Shown: one piece after another, positions 28,778-37,956 of the stretch | Numbering within the stretch: position 1 is the stretch's first letter | Layout of the letters: every line of letters begins with the position of its first letter | NCBI RefSeq assembly: GCF_013167895.1 | Contig: NZ_BLWC01000001.1 | Coordinates: 2,790,001 to 2,854,000 of the forward strand | Direction of reading: 5' to 3' | Length of the DNA: 64,000 nucleotides | From: Streptomyces fulvorobeus | Lineage (GTDB): Bacteria > Actinomycetota > Actinomycetes > Streptomycetales > Streptomycetaceae | Translations under genes and position numbers: made by a program | Notes under the pieces: generated by a model | Databases searched by the model: none | What the model was told of the DNA's origin: nothing | Seen by the model: only the letters and a program-made list of their open reading frames with translations

Positions 28778-29811
28778 GTGAGGGCTCCGAGGGTCAGGGG
28801 GATGTTGTCGATCAGTCGGGTCGCGCCCACCCGGGCCGCCACGGCGAGGATCGCGTCGCCTTGGTCACGGTCGTCGGGGATCTCGGTGAAGTCCGCCGGG
28901 TCGACGAGGGCGACGTAGTCGAGGGCGAGCGGCGGCTGTTCCCTGGCGGCGTCGTCCAGGACGAGCCTGGCCGCGGCACGGACCGCGGCGGGACCGCCGC
29001 CCGGCCGGGCCAGGGCCACCGCCTGGGTGTCGGCGGCAGCGCGGATCTCACCGAGCGCGGCGAGCCCGGCGACCCGGTCCGCGTGGGCCGAGGTGGTTGT
29101 CGCGCGCTCGTGCAGGGCCCGCTGGGCGGCCAGCCGGTCCCGGGCAGCGAACAGGGCCCGGGGCAGCGCGAGGGCGGTGCGCCGCTCCTCGCGGGCGAGG
29201 AAGCGGTTGCGGCTGGAGAGCGCCAGGCCGTCGGGGTCGCGGACGGTGGGGACGCCCGTGATCCCGACGCCGAAGTTGAGATCACGCACCATGCGGCGGA
29301 TCAGAGCGAGCTGCTGGGCGTCCTTCTGCCCGTACAGCGCCTCGTCCGGGCGGGTGAGGTGGAGCAGCTTGGCGACGACGGTCAGCATGCCGTCGAAGTG
29401 CCCGGGGCGCGCGGCGCCTTCGAGGCGCTCGCCCATGGGGCCCGCGGTGATGCGGACCTGGGGTTCGCCGCCCGGGTAGACCTCGTCGGCCGAGGGCGCG
29501 AAGACGGCGTCGGCGCCCGCCGCCCCGGCGACGGCGAGGTCCGCGTCGAGCGTGCGGGGGTAGCGGTCGAGGTCGGCCGCCTCGCCGAACTGGAGGGGGT
29601 TCACGAAGACGGTGACCACGACCTGGCCGGCCGGACCCGCGGTGGAGCGGGCGGTACGGATCAGGGTGGCGTGGCCCTCGTGGAGCGCGCCCATCGTCAT
29701 GACGACGACGCGCCGCGCCCCCGCCGGGCGGCGCAGGGCGTCGAGCTCGGCCGCGGTGCGCAGGAGAACGGGGGCGCCGAGGGCGGCGGGGACGGAGCGC
29801 TGGGCGGTCAT
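28774..29811 (-). CDS. panC: pantothenate synthetase (pantoate--beta-alanine ligase)
   Basis: A 345-residue enzyme that joins pantoate and beta-alanine using ATP. Motifs are MGALHEGHATLIRTAR (HIGH-like), FVNPLQFGEAADLDRYPRTL, GHFDGMLTVVAKLLHL, YGQKDAQQLALIRRMVRDLN and the KMSKS-like ALSSRNRFL. It has an extra segment of about 35 residues near residues 220-265, so it is longer than the 280-310 residues usual for the family. It overlaps its neighbours by four bases on both sides. Confidence 0.96.
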   Translation of the reverse strand: MTAQRSVPAALGAPVLLRTAAELDALRRPAGARRVVVMTMGALHEGHATLIRTARSTAGPAGQVVVTVFVNPLQFGEAADLDRYPRTLDADLAVAGAAGADAVFAPSADEVYPGGEPQVRITAGPMGERLEGAARPGHFDGMLTVVAKLLHLTRPDEALYGQKDAQQLALIRRMVRDLNFGVGITGVPTVRDPDGLALSSRNRFLAREERRTALALPRALFAARDRLAAQRALHERATTTSAHADRVAGLAALGEIRAAADTQAVALARPGGGPAAVRAAARLVLDDAAREQPPLALDYVALVDPADFTEIPDDRDQGDAILAVAARVGATRLIDNIPLTLGALT

Positions 29812-30773
29812 CGGGTCCCCTCCGGTCCTGTGCCCTCGGTTCCGCCGGACGGGGCCGGGCGGCCACCGTCGGCCAGGACGCCGAGCAGGTCCTGCGCGAG
29901 CTCCGGCTTGAGCATGCCGTGCGCCAGGGCCCGGTCGGCGGTGGCGCGGGCCATCGCGACGTATCCGGCCACCGTCTCCGGGGCGTGCGCGCGCAGTTCG
30001 CCGATGTGTGCCGCGACGGTGCCCGCGTCGCCCCGGGCGACGGGTCCGGTCAGCGCCGCGTCGCCCGAACGCAGGGCGTTGTCGAGCGCCGCCCCGAGGA
30101 GCGGGCCGAGCATCCGGTCGGGGGCGGTGACCCCGGCCTTGGTCAGCAGTTCCATCGCCTCGGCCACCAGCGTGACCAGGTGGTTCGCGCCGAGGGCGAG
30201 GGCCGCGTGGTAGAGCGGACGGGACTCCTCCGCGATCCACTCGGGCTCACCGCCCATCTCGATGACCAGGGCTTCCGCGGCGAGCCTGAGCTCCACGGGG
30301 GCGGTGACACCGAACGAGCAGCCGGCGAGCCGCTGGACGTCGACGGAGCTGCCGGTGAACGTCATCGCGGGGTGCAGGGCGAGGGGCAGCGCCCCGGCCC
30401 GCCGGGCGGGGTCGAGCACCCTGGTGCCGTACCGCCCCGAGGTGTGGACGAGGAGCTGCCCCGGCCGGACGGCACCGGTATCGGCGAGTCCTTCCACCAG
30501 AGCGGGCAGCGCGTCGTCGGGGACGGTCAGGAGCACCAGATCGGCGCGCGCCAGCACTTCGCCGGGCGTCACCAGGGGGACGTCGGGGAGCAGCGCGGCG
30601 GCCCGGCGCACCGATGCGTCGGAGACGCCCGACACGGCCACCGGGCGGTGTCCGGCGAGCTGGAGCGAGGCGGCGAGCGCCGGACCGACCCGGCCCGCGC
30701 CGACGACGCCGACCGTGAGGCGGGCGGGGCGGTCCCTCGCGTCGAGGGGGTCCTTCGAAGATGTCGTGTTCAC
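29808..30773 (-). CDS. Rossmann-like / DUF2520 oxidoreductase, possible ketopantoate reductase
   Basis: A 321-residue protein. The N-terminal NAD(P)-binding domain has LTVGVVGAGRVGPALAASLQ, DLVLLTVPDDALPALVEGLA and LLVHTSGRYGTRVLDPARRA. The C-terminal helical DUF2520 domain includes ESRPLYHAALALGANHLVTL and APDRMLGPLLGAALDNALRS. It is the first gene of the overlapping operon with panC, nadB, nadC and coaX. The fold resembles ketopantoate and F420-dependent reductases, and the position directly before panC suggests it could supply pantoate. That role is an inference. The start is GTG at 30773. Confidence 0.82.
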   Translation of the reverse strand: MNTTSSKDPLDARDRPARLTVGVVGAGRVGPALAASLQLAGHRPVAVSGVSDASVRRAAALLPDVPLVTPGEVLARADLVLLTVPDDALPALVEGLADTGAVRPGQLLVHTSGRYGTRVLDPARRAGALPLALHPAMTFTGSSVDVQRLAGCSFGVTAPVELRLAAEALVIEMGGEPEWIAEESRPLYHAALALGANHLVTLVAEAMELLTKAGVTAPDRMLGPLLGAALDNALRSGDAALTGPVARGDAGTVAAHIGELRAHAPETVAGYVAMARATADRALAHGMLKPELAQDLLGVLADGGRPAPSGGTEGTGPEGTR

Positions 30774-30939
30774 GCGGCGATGGCCTTCCGTTCCAGTCCG
30801 CGGGGGGTACCGGACGATTTCTCTGCATGCTACGCCAGCGTTTCGTACCGCCCCCCGGCTGTCCACAGCCTGTGGGTAACCCGGCGGCTCCGGCGGAATC
30901 CGGTCGGACGATGTCAGTGGCCCGGGTAATGATCGTCCC

Positions 30940-32103
30940 ATGACGGACATCGACGGGCAGAAGGAGCGGCAGCGGAGGCTGACCGCGTGGCGGCGGGCGG
31001 GCCGGGTCCTGGCACGGGCGTCCGCGGAGACCACGATCGGCGAGCGGCTCGCCTCGCTGACGGCCGGTGCGGGCGCCGTCCACGACCTGGACGACTGGAC
31101 CGACATGTACGGCGACGGGGTGGTCGGCGAGGTCGAGCACCGGGTCGCGGAGCTGCTCGGCACGCAGGCCGCCGCCTTCTTCCCGACCGGGACGATGGCC
31201 CAGCAGATCGCGTTGCGCTGCTGGGCGGGACGGACCGGTGACCGGACCGTGGCCCTGCACCCGCTCTCCCACCCCGAGGTGCACGAGCGGGGCGCGCTGA
31301 GCGCGGTGGGCGGGCTGCGTACGGTGCACCCGACCTCCGCTCCCCGGCTGCCCACCGCGAAGGAGATACGGGAGTTCCCCGAGCCGTTCGGGACGCTGCT
31401 GCTGGAGCTGCCGCTGCGGGACGCCGGCTTCGTCCTGCCCGGGTGGGAGGCGCTGGAGGACGTGGTGGCCGCCGCGCGGGAGCGGGACGCCGTCGTCCAT
31501 CTGGACGGAGCGCGCCTGTGGGAGTGCGTCCCGCACCTCGGGCGCGGGCTCCCGGAGATCGCCGGGCTCGCGGACAGCGTGTACGTGTCGTTCTACAAGT
31601 CCCTGGGCGGGCTCTCCGGAGCCGCGCTCGCCGGTCCCGCCGAGCTGGTCGACGAGGCGCGGACATGGCGCCACCGATACGGCGGAGACGTCTTCCAGCA
31701 GCACCCGGCGGCGCTCAGCGCACTGCTCGGGCTGGAACGGGAGCTGCCGCGGCTGCCGTCGTACGTGGCGCACGCGAAGGTCGTGGCCGGGGCGCTGGCC
31801 GAGGGCTTCGCCGAGTCGGCGGTCCCGTGGTCCCGGGTGTGTCCGGAACCCCCGCACACGCATCAGTTCCAGGTCTGGCTGCCGTACGGGGCGGATGTGC
31901 TGAACGAGGCGTCGCTACGGCAGGCGGAGGAGACGGGGAGAGTGCTGTTCCGCCGGTGGTCAGCAGGTCCGTCGACGCCGCCCGGGGTCTCGTGCACGGA
32001 GGTCACGGTCTCCGCGGAGGGGCTGGAGTGGACGGCCCGGGATGTGCGCGACGCGGTGGACGAGTTCGTCGGGTTCGTCGGGTTCGTCGGGCGGGAGGTG
32101 TAG
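30940..32103 (+). CDS. threonine aldolase-family PLP enzyme
   Basis: A 387-residue fold-type I PLP enzyme of the beta-eliminating lyase/threonine aldolase group. It shows AAAFFPTGTMAQQIALRCWA, HPLSHPEVHERGALSAVGGL, DAVVHLDGARLWECVPHLG with the PLP-contacting Asp, and SVYVSFYKSLGGLSGAALAG with the Schiff-base lysine, Lys220. Reactions in this family split or eliminate beta-hydroxy amino acids; the true substrate is not determined. The C-terminus has a short FVGFVGFVG repeat encoded by a 9-base tandem repeat. ATG at 30940. Confidence 0.88.
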   Translation: MTDIDGQKERQRRLTAWRRAGRVLARASAETTIGERLASLTAGAGAVHDLDDWTDMYGDGVVGEVEHRVAELLGTQAAAFFPTGTMAQQIALRCWAGRTGDRTVALHPLSHPEVHERGALSAVGGLRTVHPTSAPRLPTAKEIREFPEPFGTLLLELPLRDAGFVLPGWEALEDVVAAARERDAVVHLDGARLWECVPHLGRGLPEIAGLADSVYVSFYKSLGGLSGAALAGPAELVDEARTWRHRYGGDVFQQHPAALSALLGLERELPRLPSYVAHAKVVAGALAEGFAESAVPWSRVCPEPPHTHQFQVWLPYGADVLNEASLRQAEETGRVLFRRWSAGPSTPPGVSCTEVTVSAEGLEWTARDVRDAVDEFVGFVGFVGREV

Positions 32104-32209
32104 GCGGGGGCCGGGGGCGGGTGGCCATCCGGTGACCGGGCGGGCTCACGCGCCGGGCGGGCTCACACGCCGGCAGGCTTACGTGGCGGCGGTCTACGCG
32201 GTGGGCGGT

Positions 32210-32383
32210 CTACGCGGCGGGCGGGCCGGAGGGGTGGTCGGTGCGGCCGGGCCAGGGGAACCACCGGACCGGTTCCGCTTCCGCGCTCCGGCGCCGGCCG
32301 GTCCGGTAGGGCGGCGGCGGGGACTCCTCGCCGTGCTGAGCCGCGCGGTAGCTGTCGAGCATGTGCTGCTGAAGGGCGTCCAT
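32210..32383 (-). CDS. small conserved-looking protein (57 residues)
   Basis: A short open frame within a gap that would otherwise be almost 400 bases. Its product begins MDALQQHMLDSYRAAQHGEE, followed by a Pro-rich stretch and the Arg/Trp-rich PVRWFPWPGRTDHP. The MLDSYRAAQHG start resembles small proteins found beside ArsR/DUF5937-type regulators in Streptomyces, and G/C predominate in third positions. It is divergent from the DUF5937 gene, and the two starts are 103 bases apart. No function can be given. The flanking parts (32104-32209 and 32384-32486) hold no other gene. Confidence 0.55.
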   Translation of the reverse strand: MDALQQHMLDSYRAAQHGEESPPPPYRTGRRRSAEAEPVRWFPWPGRTDHPSGPPAA

Positions 32384-32486
32384 GTCCTCAGGGTGAGCCG
32401 GTCACGGCCGGCGGGCGCGCGGATTGACGAGCAGCGTCAAACGGTGGGGGCCCCGCCCCCGTACCCCGCACCATGGAGGGGTGAGC

Positions 32487-33599
32487 GTGAACATCGACAT
32501 CGCGGGCCTGCCCGCCGACCGCATCGTCTTCGAGACCTCGCCCCTCGCCGAGCTGGGGCTGGCTCTGCACGCGCTCTCCGAGCCGGGGCACCATCCCGGC
32601 CTGCACGGCTGGGCCACCGCGACCTCCTCCGCCCTGGAGCCCGGCCTCGCGGACCGGCTCCACGAGGCGGACTTCCTGTGGCGCAACACCTTCTCGGACG
32701 TCTTCATGCCGTTCGCCGGGGTGCGCGGCGGCGACGGCAGGACCGGGGCCACCCTGGCCGAGGACCTGGACATCCTCGACACCATGGACGACGAGCGGTT
32801 CGTCGCCGCCGCCCTGGAGTTCACCTGCGCCAGCCTGTACGGCACCGGTGCGCCCTCCCCGCTGGCCGACGCCGCGATGCGGACGCGCGCGCTGGACATG
32901 GCCGCGGCCCGGGGCCCGCAGCAGGTGAGGTTCACCCAGCAGCTGCTCACCGACCCGGTGTCCGTACGCGGATGGGTCCGGCGCCTCCTGGAAGACTGCG
33001 ACCAGGCGTTCTTCGCGGACACCTGGCACCGGGTGCGGGTGCAGCTCGTCGCCGACGCCCGGCACAAGACGGAGCTGCTGCGGCGCAAGGGGCTCGAAGA
33101 GGCGATGCGCGCGGTCTCCACCGCCCTCTCGCTGAACGGCGACGGGACCCGGATCACCGTGGACAAGCTGTCCGAGGGCCGGACCGACGCCGCCGGCCTG
33201 GGAGTCGGCCCCGGGCTCACCCTCATACCGACCGCGTTCGGCTGGCCGCACCTGATGGTGGTGCACGCTCCGGGCTGGCGGCCGGTGATCCACTACCCGG
33301 TGCACCGCCCCGACCTGCCCTCTCCCGCCTCCGTCGAGCTGCTCCAGCTGCGGATGGCGGCGCTGGCCCACCCGATGCGGATGCGCCTGTGCCGCAACCT
33401 CGCCCGTTCCCCGTACACCACCGGCGAGCTCGCCGACTCGCACGGAATCACGTCTCCCGAGGTATCACGCCACCTCTCGGTACTGAAGAAGGCCGGCCTC
33501 GTCACCACCCGGCGGCGCGGGCGTTACGTCCTGCACCAGCTGGACCTGACCGCGGTGACCCGGCTCGGCAGCGACTTCCTGGAGGGCGTCCTGCGCTGA
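32487..33599 (+). CDS. DUF5937/ArsR-type winged-helix transcriptional regulator
   Basis: A 370-residue regulator. The N-terminal 250 residues are the DUF5937 module (ADRIVFETSPLAELGLALHA, HEADFLWRNTFSDVFMPFAG). A C-terminal ArsR-type winged helix follows: LRMAALAHPMRMRLCRNLAR, TTGELADSHGITSPEVSRHL and SVLKKAGLVTTRRRGRYVLH. No cysteine metal-binding site is seen in the helix, so it is probably not a metal sensor. GGAGGG at 32475-32480 favours the GTG at 32487; the GTG at 32481 is too close to it. The target is unknown; the divergent small gene is a candidate. Confidence 0.88.
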   Translation: MNIDIAGLPADRIVFETSPLAELGLALHALSEPGHHPGLHGWATATSSALEPGLADRLHEADFLWRNTFSDVFMPFAGVRGGDGRTGATLAEDLDILDTMDDERFVAAALEFTCASLYGTGAPSPLADAAMRTRALDMAAARGPQQVRFTQQLLTDPVSVRGWVRRLLEDCDQAFFADTWHRVRVQLVADARHKTELLRRKGLEEAMRAVSTALSLNGDGTRITVDKLSEGRTDAAGLGVGPGLTLIPTAFGWPHLMVVHAPGWRPVIHYPVHRPDLPSPASVELLQLRMAALAHPMRMRLCRNLARSPYTTGELADSHGITSPEVSRHLSVLKKAGLVTTRRRGRYVLHQLDLTAVTRLGSDFLEGVLR

Positions 33600-33635
33600 G
33601 CGGGCTGACCGGCCCGGCCGTCCGGTCAGCCCGCT
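33599..33635. terminator. bidirectional hairpin overlapping two convergent gene ends
   Basis: Perfect 14-base arms AGCGGGCTGACCGG (33599-33612) and CCGGTCAGCCCGCT (33622-33635), with a nine-base loop. It spans the 26-base gap between the DUF5937 gene and the response regulator and enters both coding ends. Confidence 0.75.
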
Positions 33636-34300
33636 CCCCCGCCGGCCCGGACCAGGCCCGTCTCGTACGCCAGGACGACGACCTGCACCCGGTCGCGCAG
33701 GTTCAGCTTCGTCAGGATGCGGCCCACATGCGTCTTCACCGTCGCCTCCGACAGCACGAGCCGCGCGGCGATCTCGCCGTTCGAGAGCCCTTGCGCGACC
33801 AGCATCATCACCTCGCGCTCCCGCTCGGTGAGCTTCTCGATGTGCTTGTGGCCGGGGTCCTTGACGCTGCTGGGCAGCATCGAGGAGAACTGGTCCAGCA
33901 GCCGGCGGGTGGTGGACGGCGCGACCACCGCGTCACCGCTGTGCACGGCGCGGATCGCGGCGAGCAGCTCGCCCGGCGGCACGTCCTTCAGCATGAAGCC
34001 GCTGGCCCCCGCCTTCAGCCCGGAGAAGGCGTACTCGTCCAGGTCGAACGTGGTCAGGATGAGCACCTTGGGCGGATCGGTCTGCGCACAGATGCGCCGG
34101 GTCGCCTCGACGCCGTCGAGCCTGGGCATGCGTACGTCCATCAGCACCACGTCGACGTCGGTGGCCCGCAGCACCTCGATCGCCTCGGCGCCGTCACCGG
34201 CCTCGGCGACGACCTCCATGTCCGGCTGGGCGGCGAGCACCATCCGGAAGCCGGTGCGCAGCAGCACCTGATCGTCGACGAGCATCACGCGGATCGCCAT
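33626..34300 (-). CDS. NarL/LuxR-type response regulator
   Basis: A 224-residue response regulator with a receiver domain ([20 protein letters not shown], phosphoacceptor Asp in [14 protein letters not shown], Lys in [12 protein letters not shown]) and a LuxR-type helix-turn-helix ([40 protein letters not shown]). The ATG at 34300 has AGGA upstream; the GTG or ATG eight codons earlier has no better support. It follows its kinase gene by 61 bases on the same strand. The stimulus is unknown. Confidence 0.93.
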   Translation of the reverse strand: MAIRVMLVDDQVLLRTGFRMVLAAQPDMEVVAEAGDGAEAIEVLRATDVDVVLMDVRMPRLDGVEATRRICAQTDPPKVLILTTFDLDEYAFSGLKAGASGFMLKDVPPGELLAAIRAVHSGDAVVAPSTTRRLLDQFSSMLPSSVKDPGHKHIEKLTEREREVMMLVAQGLSNGEIAARLVLSEATVKTHVGRILTKLNLRDRVQVVVLAYETGLVRAGGGAG

Positions 34301-34361
34301 GAGGTGTCCTGTTCTCCTGGTCAAAGGGATGGGCGGGTCTCGGCTCGGCAGCCGCGGAGAT

Positions 34362-35564
34362 CTAGTGCCCGGGCTTCAGCGGCAGCAGGGCGCTGATCCG
34401 GAATCCGCCGCCGGGGCGCGGTCCGGCGTCCAGCGTGCCCCCGACCATGCCGACCCGCTCCCGCATACCGATCATGCCGTGGCCGGCTCCGTCCGCGCCG
34501 CCGTCCTCGTACAGCTCGTGCGCGGCTCCCCGGCCGTCGTCCTCGACGAGGAGCCCGAGGCCGTCGTCGAAGTAGACGAGCCGCACGCTGGCCCCGGCGT
34601 CCGGGCCGCCGTGCTTGCGGGTGTTGGTGAGGGCTTCCTGCACGATGCGGTACGCGGTCAGTTCCACCCCGCTGGGCAGCGGGCGGGCCGTGCCCTCGAT
34701 CCTGAAGTCGACCACCAGGCCGGTCTGGCGCACCTGCTCGACCAGGTCCTCGATCTGTCCGACGTCGGGCTGCGGCACGTACTCCCCGCTCTCCGGGGCG
34801 TCACCCGTGCGCAGCACCCCGAGCAGTCTGCGCATCTCGGCGAGCGCCTGGCGGCCGGTGCTCGAAATGGTCTCCAGCGCCTGCCTCGCCTGTTCCGGGG
34901 CCGCGTCCATCACATAGGCGGCGCCATCGGCCTGGACCACCATCACGGAGACGTTGTGGGCGACGACGTCGTGCAGTTCGCGGGCGATCCTGGCACGCTC
35001 GGCGGCGACCGCGACCTTCGACTGCGCCTCACGCTCCCGTTCCAGCCGGGCGGCGCGCTCCTCCAGCTGACTGAAGTAGGCGCGACGGGTCCGCACCGAG
35101 TCGCCGAGTACCCAGGCGAGCACGAACGGCACCGTCATGACGATCACGACGAAGACCGCCTGGGCCCAGTGCTCCTGCCCGCCCTCCGGCCAGCGGAGCT
35201 TGGAGAGACCGGCGGCGGTGAGGCTGCACACGAGAGCGAGCCGCGACGCCCAGCGCTCCCCCACGGTGGCCACGGTGTACGTGATCACCAGCAGGGCGAA
35301 GTCCGCGATGTTCGGTCTGACGTCCGCCGCCAGCTGCACGAGACCCACCGCGACAGCGAGCAGCAGCATCTTCTCGGGTGCGCGCCTGCGCAGCGCGACG
35401 ACCGTGCTCAGCGCGAGCGAGACCGGCACCGCCAGGGCGGTCTCCCGGCCGCTCCCGTACCCGCCGAGCACGATCGGCACGCCGGAGAGCCCGAAGAGGA
35501 AGACAGCCCAGAAACTGTCGACGCCCATCGGGTGTCTGCGGAGGAAGTCGTAGAGGCGCTGCAC
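34362..35564 (-). CDS. sensor histidine kinase, HisKA_3 type
   Basis: A 400-residue membrane kinase paired with the LuxR-type regulator. The N-terminal part has five or six membrane helices ([66 protein letters not shown]) with almost no extracytoplasmic domain, so it probably senses something in the membrane. The HisKA_3 box is [20 protein letters not shown]. The ATPase has [13 protein letters not shown] and [12 protein letters not shown], then [16 protein letters not shown]. The start is GTG at 35564. Confidence 0.93.
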   Translation of the reverse strand: MQRLYDFLRRHPMGVDSFWAVFLFGLSGVPIVLGGYGSGRETALAVPVSLALSTVVALRRRAPEKMLLLAVAVGLVQLAADVRPNIADFALLVITYTVATVGERWASRLALVCSLTAAGLSKLRWPEGGQEHWAQAVFVVIVMTVPFVLAWVLGDSVRTRRAYFSQLEERAARLEREREAQSKVAVAAERARIARELHDVVAHNVSVMVVQADGAAYVMDAAPEQARQALETISSTGRQALAEMRRLLGVLRTGDAPESGEYVPQPDVGQIEDLVEQVRQTGLVVDFRIEGTARPLPSGVELTAYRIVQEALTNTRKHGGPDAGASVRLVYFDDGLGLLVEDDGRGAAHELYEDGGADGAGHGMIGMRERVGMVGGTLDAGPRPGGGFRISALLPLKPGH

Positions 35565-35660
35565 GTTACCCAGCGTAGGGACAGCAGATCGGTGGCCGGG
35601 TCAGCCGAAGGGCCGATCCACGTCCCGGGACCGTACTCCCCAAGGTGGAGACTTGCCTAC

Positions 35661-36638
35661 GTGACGGATGACTGGTGCGGCTGGCGGGAAGCGGCGGAGA
35701 CCGCTTTGTACGGGGACGAGGGCTTTTACCGGAGGCCGGAGGGGCCCGCGGGACATTTCCGTACGTCCGTGCACGCGTCCTCGCTGTTCGCCGGCGCCGT
35801 CGCCCGGCTGCTGGCCGGAACCGCGCGGGAGCTCGGCACGGACGAGGTCGCCCTGGTGGATGTGGGCGCGGGCCGGGGCGAGCTGTTGACGGGGGTGCTG
35901 GCGGCCGTGCCCGCCGGGCTGAGGGTGCGGGCCTACGCGGTGGAGATCGCCGGGCGCCCGCCCGGCCTCGATCCGCGGATCGAGTGGTGCGCCGAACCTC
36001 CGCAGGGGGTCACGGGACTGCTCTTCGCCAACGAGTGGCTCGACAACGTTCCCACGGACCTCGCGGAGGCCGACGCGGACGGGGTGGCCCGCCGTGTCAT
36101 GGTCCGGCGGGCGGACGGTACGGAGCGGCTCGGCGACCCGGTGAGCGGGGCGGACGCGGAGTGGCTGCGGCGCTGGTGGCCGCTGACGAGCCCCGGCGAC
36201 CGCGCGGAGATCGGCCGCCCGCGCGACGAGGCGTGGGCGCGGGCGGTGGCGTCACTGGCCGGGGGCCTGGCGGTGGCGGTGGACTACGCGCACGTACGGG
36301 AGTCGAGGCCGCCGTTCGGGACGCTGACCGGGTTCCGGGCCGGCCGCGAGGTGCGTCCGGTGCCGGACGGGAGCTGCGACCTGACCTCCCACGTGGCGCT
36401 GGACGCGTGCGCGGCGGCGGGGAGCGCCGTGGCGGGCGAACCCGCCGAGGTGCGCGACCAGCGGGCGGCGCTGCGGGAACTGGGTGTCAGCGGTGAACGG
36501 CCGCCGCTCTCCCTGGCGTCGGCCGACCCGGCCGGCTACCTCCGGGCGCTTGCCGCGTCGGGCGAGGCGGCGGAGCTCACGGCGCGGGGCGGGCTGGGTG
36601 ATTTCGGCTGGCTGTCGCAGCGGGTACGAGCCGGGTGA
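35661..36638 (+). CDS. MidA/NDUFAF7-family SAM-dependent methyltransferase
   Basis: A 325-residue methyltransferase of COG1565. Motif I is [20 protein letters not shown], with the family-specific [51 protein letters not shown] and the [16 protein letters not shown] block. The mitochondrial relative NDUFAF7 methylates an arginine of NDUFS2, the NuoD subunit of complex I. Here the next gene, 142 bases downstream on the same strand, is a nuoD homologue, so that substrate is the natural inference. The 3' end lies in a 37-bp tandem repeat. The start is GTG at 35661. Confidence 0.87.
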   Translation: MTDDWCGWREAAETALYGDEGFYRRPEGPAGHFRTSVHASSLFAGAVARLLAGTARELGTDEVALVDVGAGRGELLTGVLAAVPAGLRVRAYAVEIAGRPPGLDPRIEWCAEPPQGVTGLLFANEWLDNVPTDLAEADADGVARRVMVRRADGTERLGDPVSGADAEWLRRWWPLTSPGDRAEIGRPRDEAWARAVASLAGGLAVAVDYAHVRESRPPFGTLTGFRAGREVRPVPDGSCDLTSHVALDACAAAGSAVAGEPAEVRDQRAALRELGVSGERPPLSLASADPAGYLRALAASGEAAELTARGGLGDFGWLSQRVRAG

Positions 36639-36703
36639 TTTCGGCGGGCTGTCACAGCGGGTACGAGCCGGGTGATTTCGGCGGGCTGTCACAGCGGGTG
36701 CGG
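36596..36703. repeat. 37-bp tandem repeat across the methyltransferase stop codon
   Basis: Units begin at 36596, 36633 and 36670, each opening with GGGTGATTTCGGC and containing GCTGTC-CAGCGGGT; the last is incomplete. The first unit encodes the C-terminus [13 protein letters not shown], and the stop codon is formed by the first bases of unit two. Units two and three are nearly identical (only GTACG versus GTGCG at the end) and differ from unit one at two positions. Confidence 0.9.
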
Positions 36704-36780
36704 GCGCCGTTCGGCCCGTCCGGTGTCCGAGGGGCGGGGTCCCGGGCGATCCCCGGTGCGACCGGGGGATACTGTCCGGC

Positions 36781-37923
36781 ATGACGGAGACGACGGTCGG
36801 CATCGGCGGCGCGGCAGAGAGCACCGACATGGTGCTCAACATCGGCCCCCAGCATCCCTCGACCCACGGGGTGCTCCGCCTGCGGCTCGTCCTCGACGGT
36901 GAGCGCATCCAGCAAGCCGAGCCGGTCATCGGCTACATGCACCGGGGCGCGGAGAAGCTGTTCGAGGCCCGCGACTACCGGCAGATCGTGATGCTCGCCA
37001 ACCGCCACGACTGGCTGTCGGGGTTCTCGAACGAGCTGGGTGTCGTCATGGCCGTGGAGCGGATGCTCGGCATGGAGGTCCCCGAGCGCGCCGTGTGGAC
37101 GCGGACCCTGCTCGCCGAACTGAACCGGGTCCTGAACCACCTGATGTTCCTCGGCTCCTACCCCCTCGAACTCGGCGGTATCACCCCGATGTTCCACGCG
37201 TTCCGGGAGCGCGAGGAGCTCCAGACCGTGATGGAGGAGGTCTCCGGCGGCCGGATGCACTACATGTTCAACCGGGTCGGCGGGCTCAAGGAGGACCTCC
37301 CCGCGGGCTGGCTCGGCCGCGCCCGGGACGCGGTCGCCTCGGTGCGGTCCCGGATGGACGTCTACGACAAGCTGGTACTGGGCAACGAGATCTTCCGGGC
37401 CCGGACCCGCGGGGTGGGCGTGCTCTCCGCCGAGGCCGTGCACGCGTACGGGGTGTCCGGGCCGATCGCCCGCGCCTCGGGGGTCGACTTCGACCTGCGG
37501 CGCGACGAGCCGTACCTCGCGTACGGGGAACTCCAGGACACGCTCAGGGTCGTCACCGCCACCGAGGGCGACTGCCTGGCACGGTTCGAATGCCTGCTGG
37601 GCCAGTCGCACAACGCACTGGATCTCGCGGACGCCTGTCTGGACCGGATGGCCGACCTGGCGCCGGGGCCGATCAACCAGCGGCTGCCCAAGGTGCTGAA
37701 GGCGCCCGAGGGCCACACCTACGCGTGGACCGAGAACCCGCTCGGCATCAACGGCTACTACCTGGTGTCCAAGGGCGAGAAGACCCCGTACCGGCTGAAG
37801 CTGCGCTCCGCCTCGTTCAACAACATCCAGGCCCTCACCGAGCTGCTGCCCGGCACCCTGGTGGCCGACATGGTGGCCATCCTGGGCTCGCTCTTCTTCG
37901 TCGTCGGCGACATCGACAAGTAG
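36781..37923 (+). CDS. nuoD2: orphan NADH-quinone oxidoreductase subunit D (NuoD2)
   Basis: A 380-residue NuoD-type 49-kDa subunit of complex I, which helps form the quinone site. Seen are [80 protein letters not shown] and the C-terminal [20 protein letters not shown] with GDIDK. All regions expected of a working subunit are present. No other nuo gene is near, so this is a second, isolated copy, as in other Streptomyces. ATG at 36781. The MidA-type gene upstream is probably functionally linked. Confidence 0.92.
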   Translation: MTETTVGIGGAAESTDMVLNIGPQHPSTHGVLRLRLVLDGERIQQAEPVIGYMHRGAEKLFEARDYRQIVMLANRHDWLSGFSNELGVVMAVERMLGMEVPERAVWTRTLLAELNRVLNHLMFLGSYPLELGGITPMFHAFREREELQTVMEEVSGGRMHYMFNRVGGLKEDLPAGWLGRARDAVASVRSRMDVYDKLVLGNEIFRARTRGVGVLSAEAVHAYGVSGPIARASGVDFDLRRDEPYLAYGELQDTLRVVTATEGDCLARFECLLGQSHNALDLADACLDRMADLAPGPINQRLPKVLKAPEGHTYAWTENPLGINGYYLVSKGEKTPYRLKLRSASFNNIQALTELLPGTLVADMVAILGSLFFVVGDIDK

Positions 37924-37956
37924 CCGCCGGCCGAGGGCTCCCGGCGGGCGTGCCGC

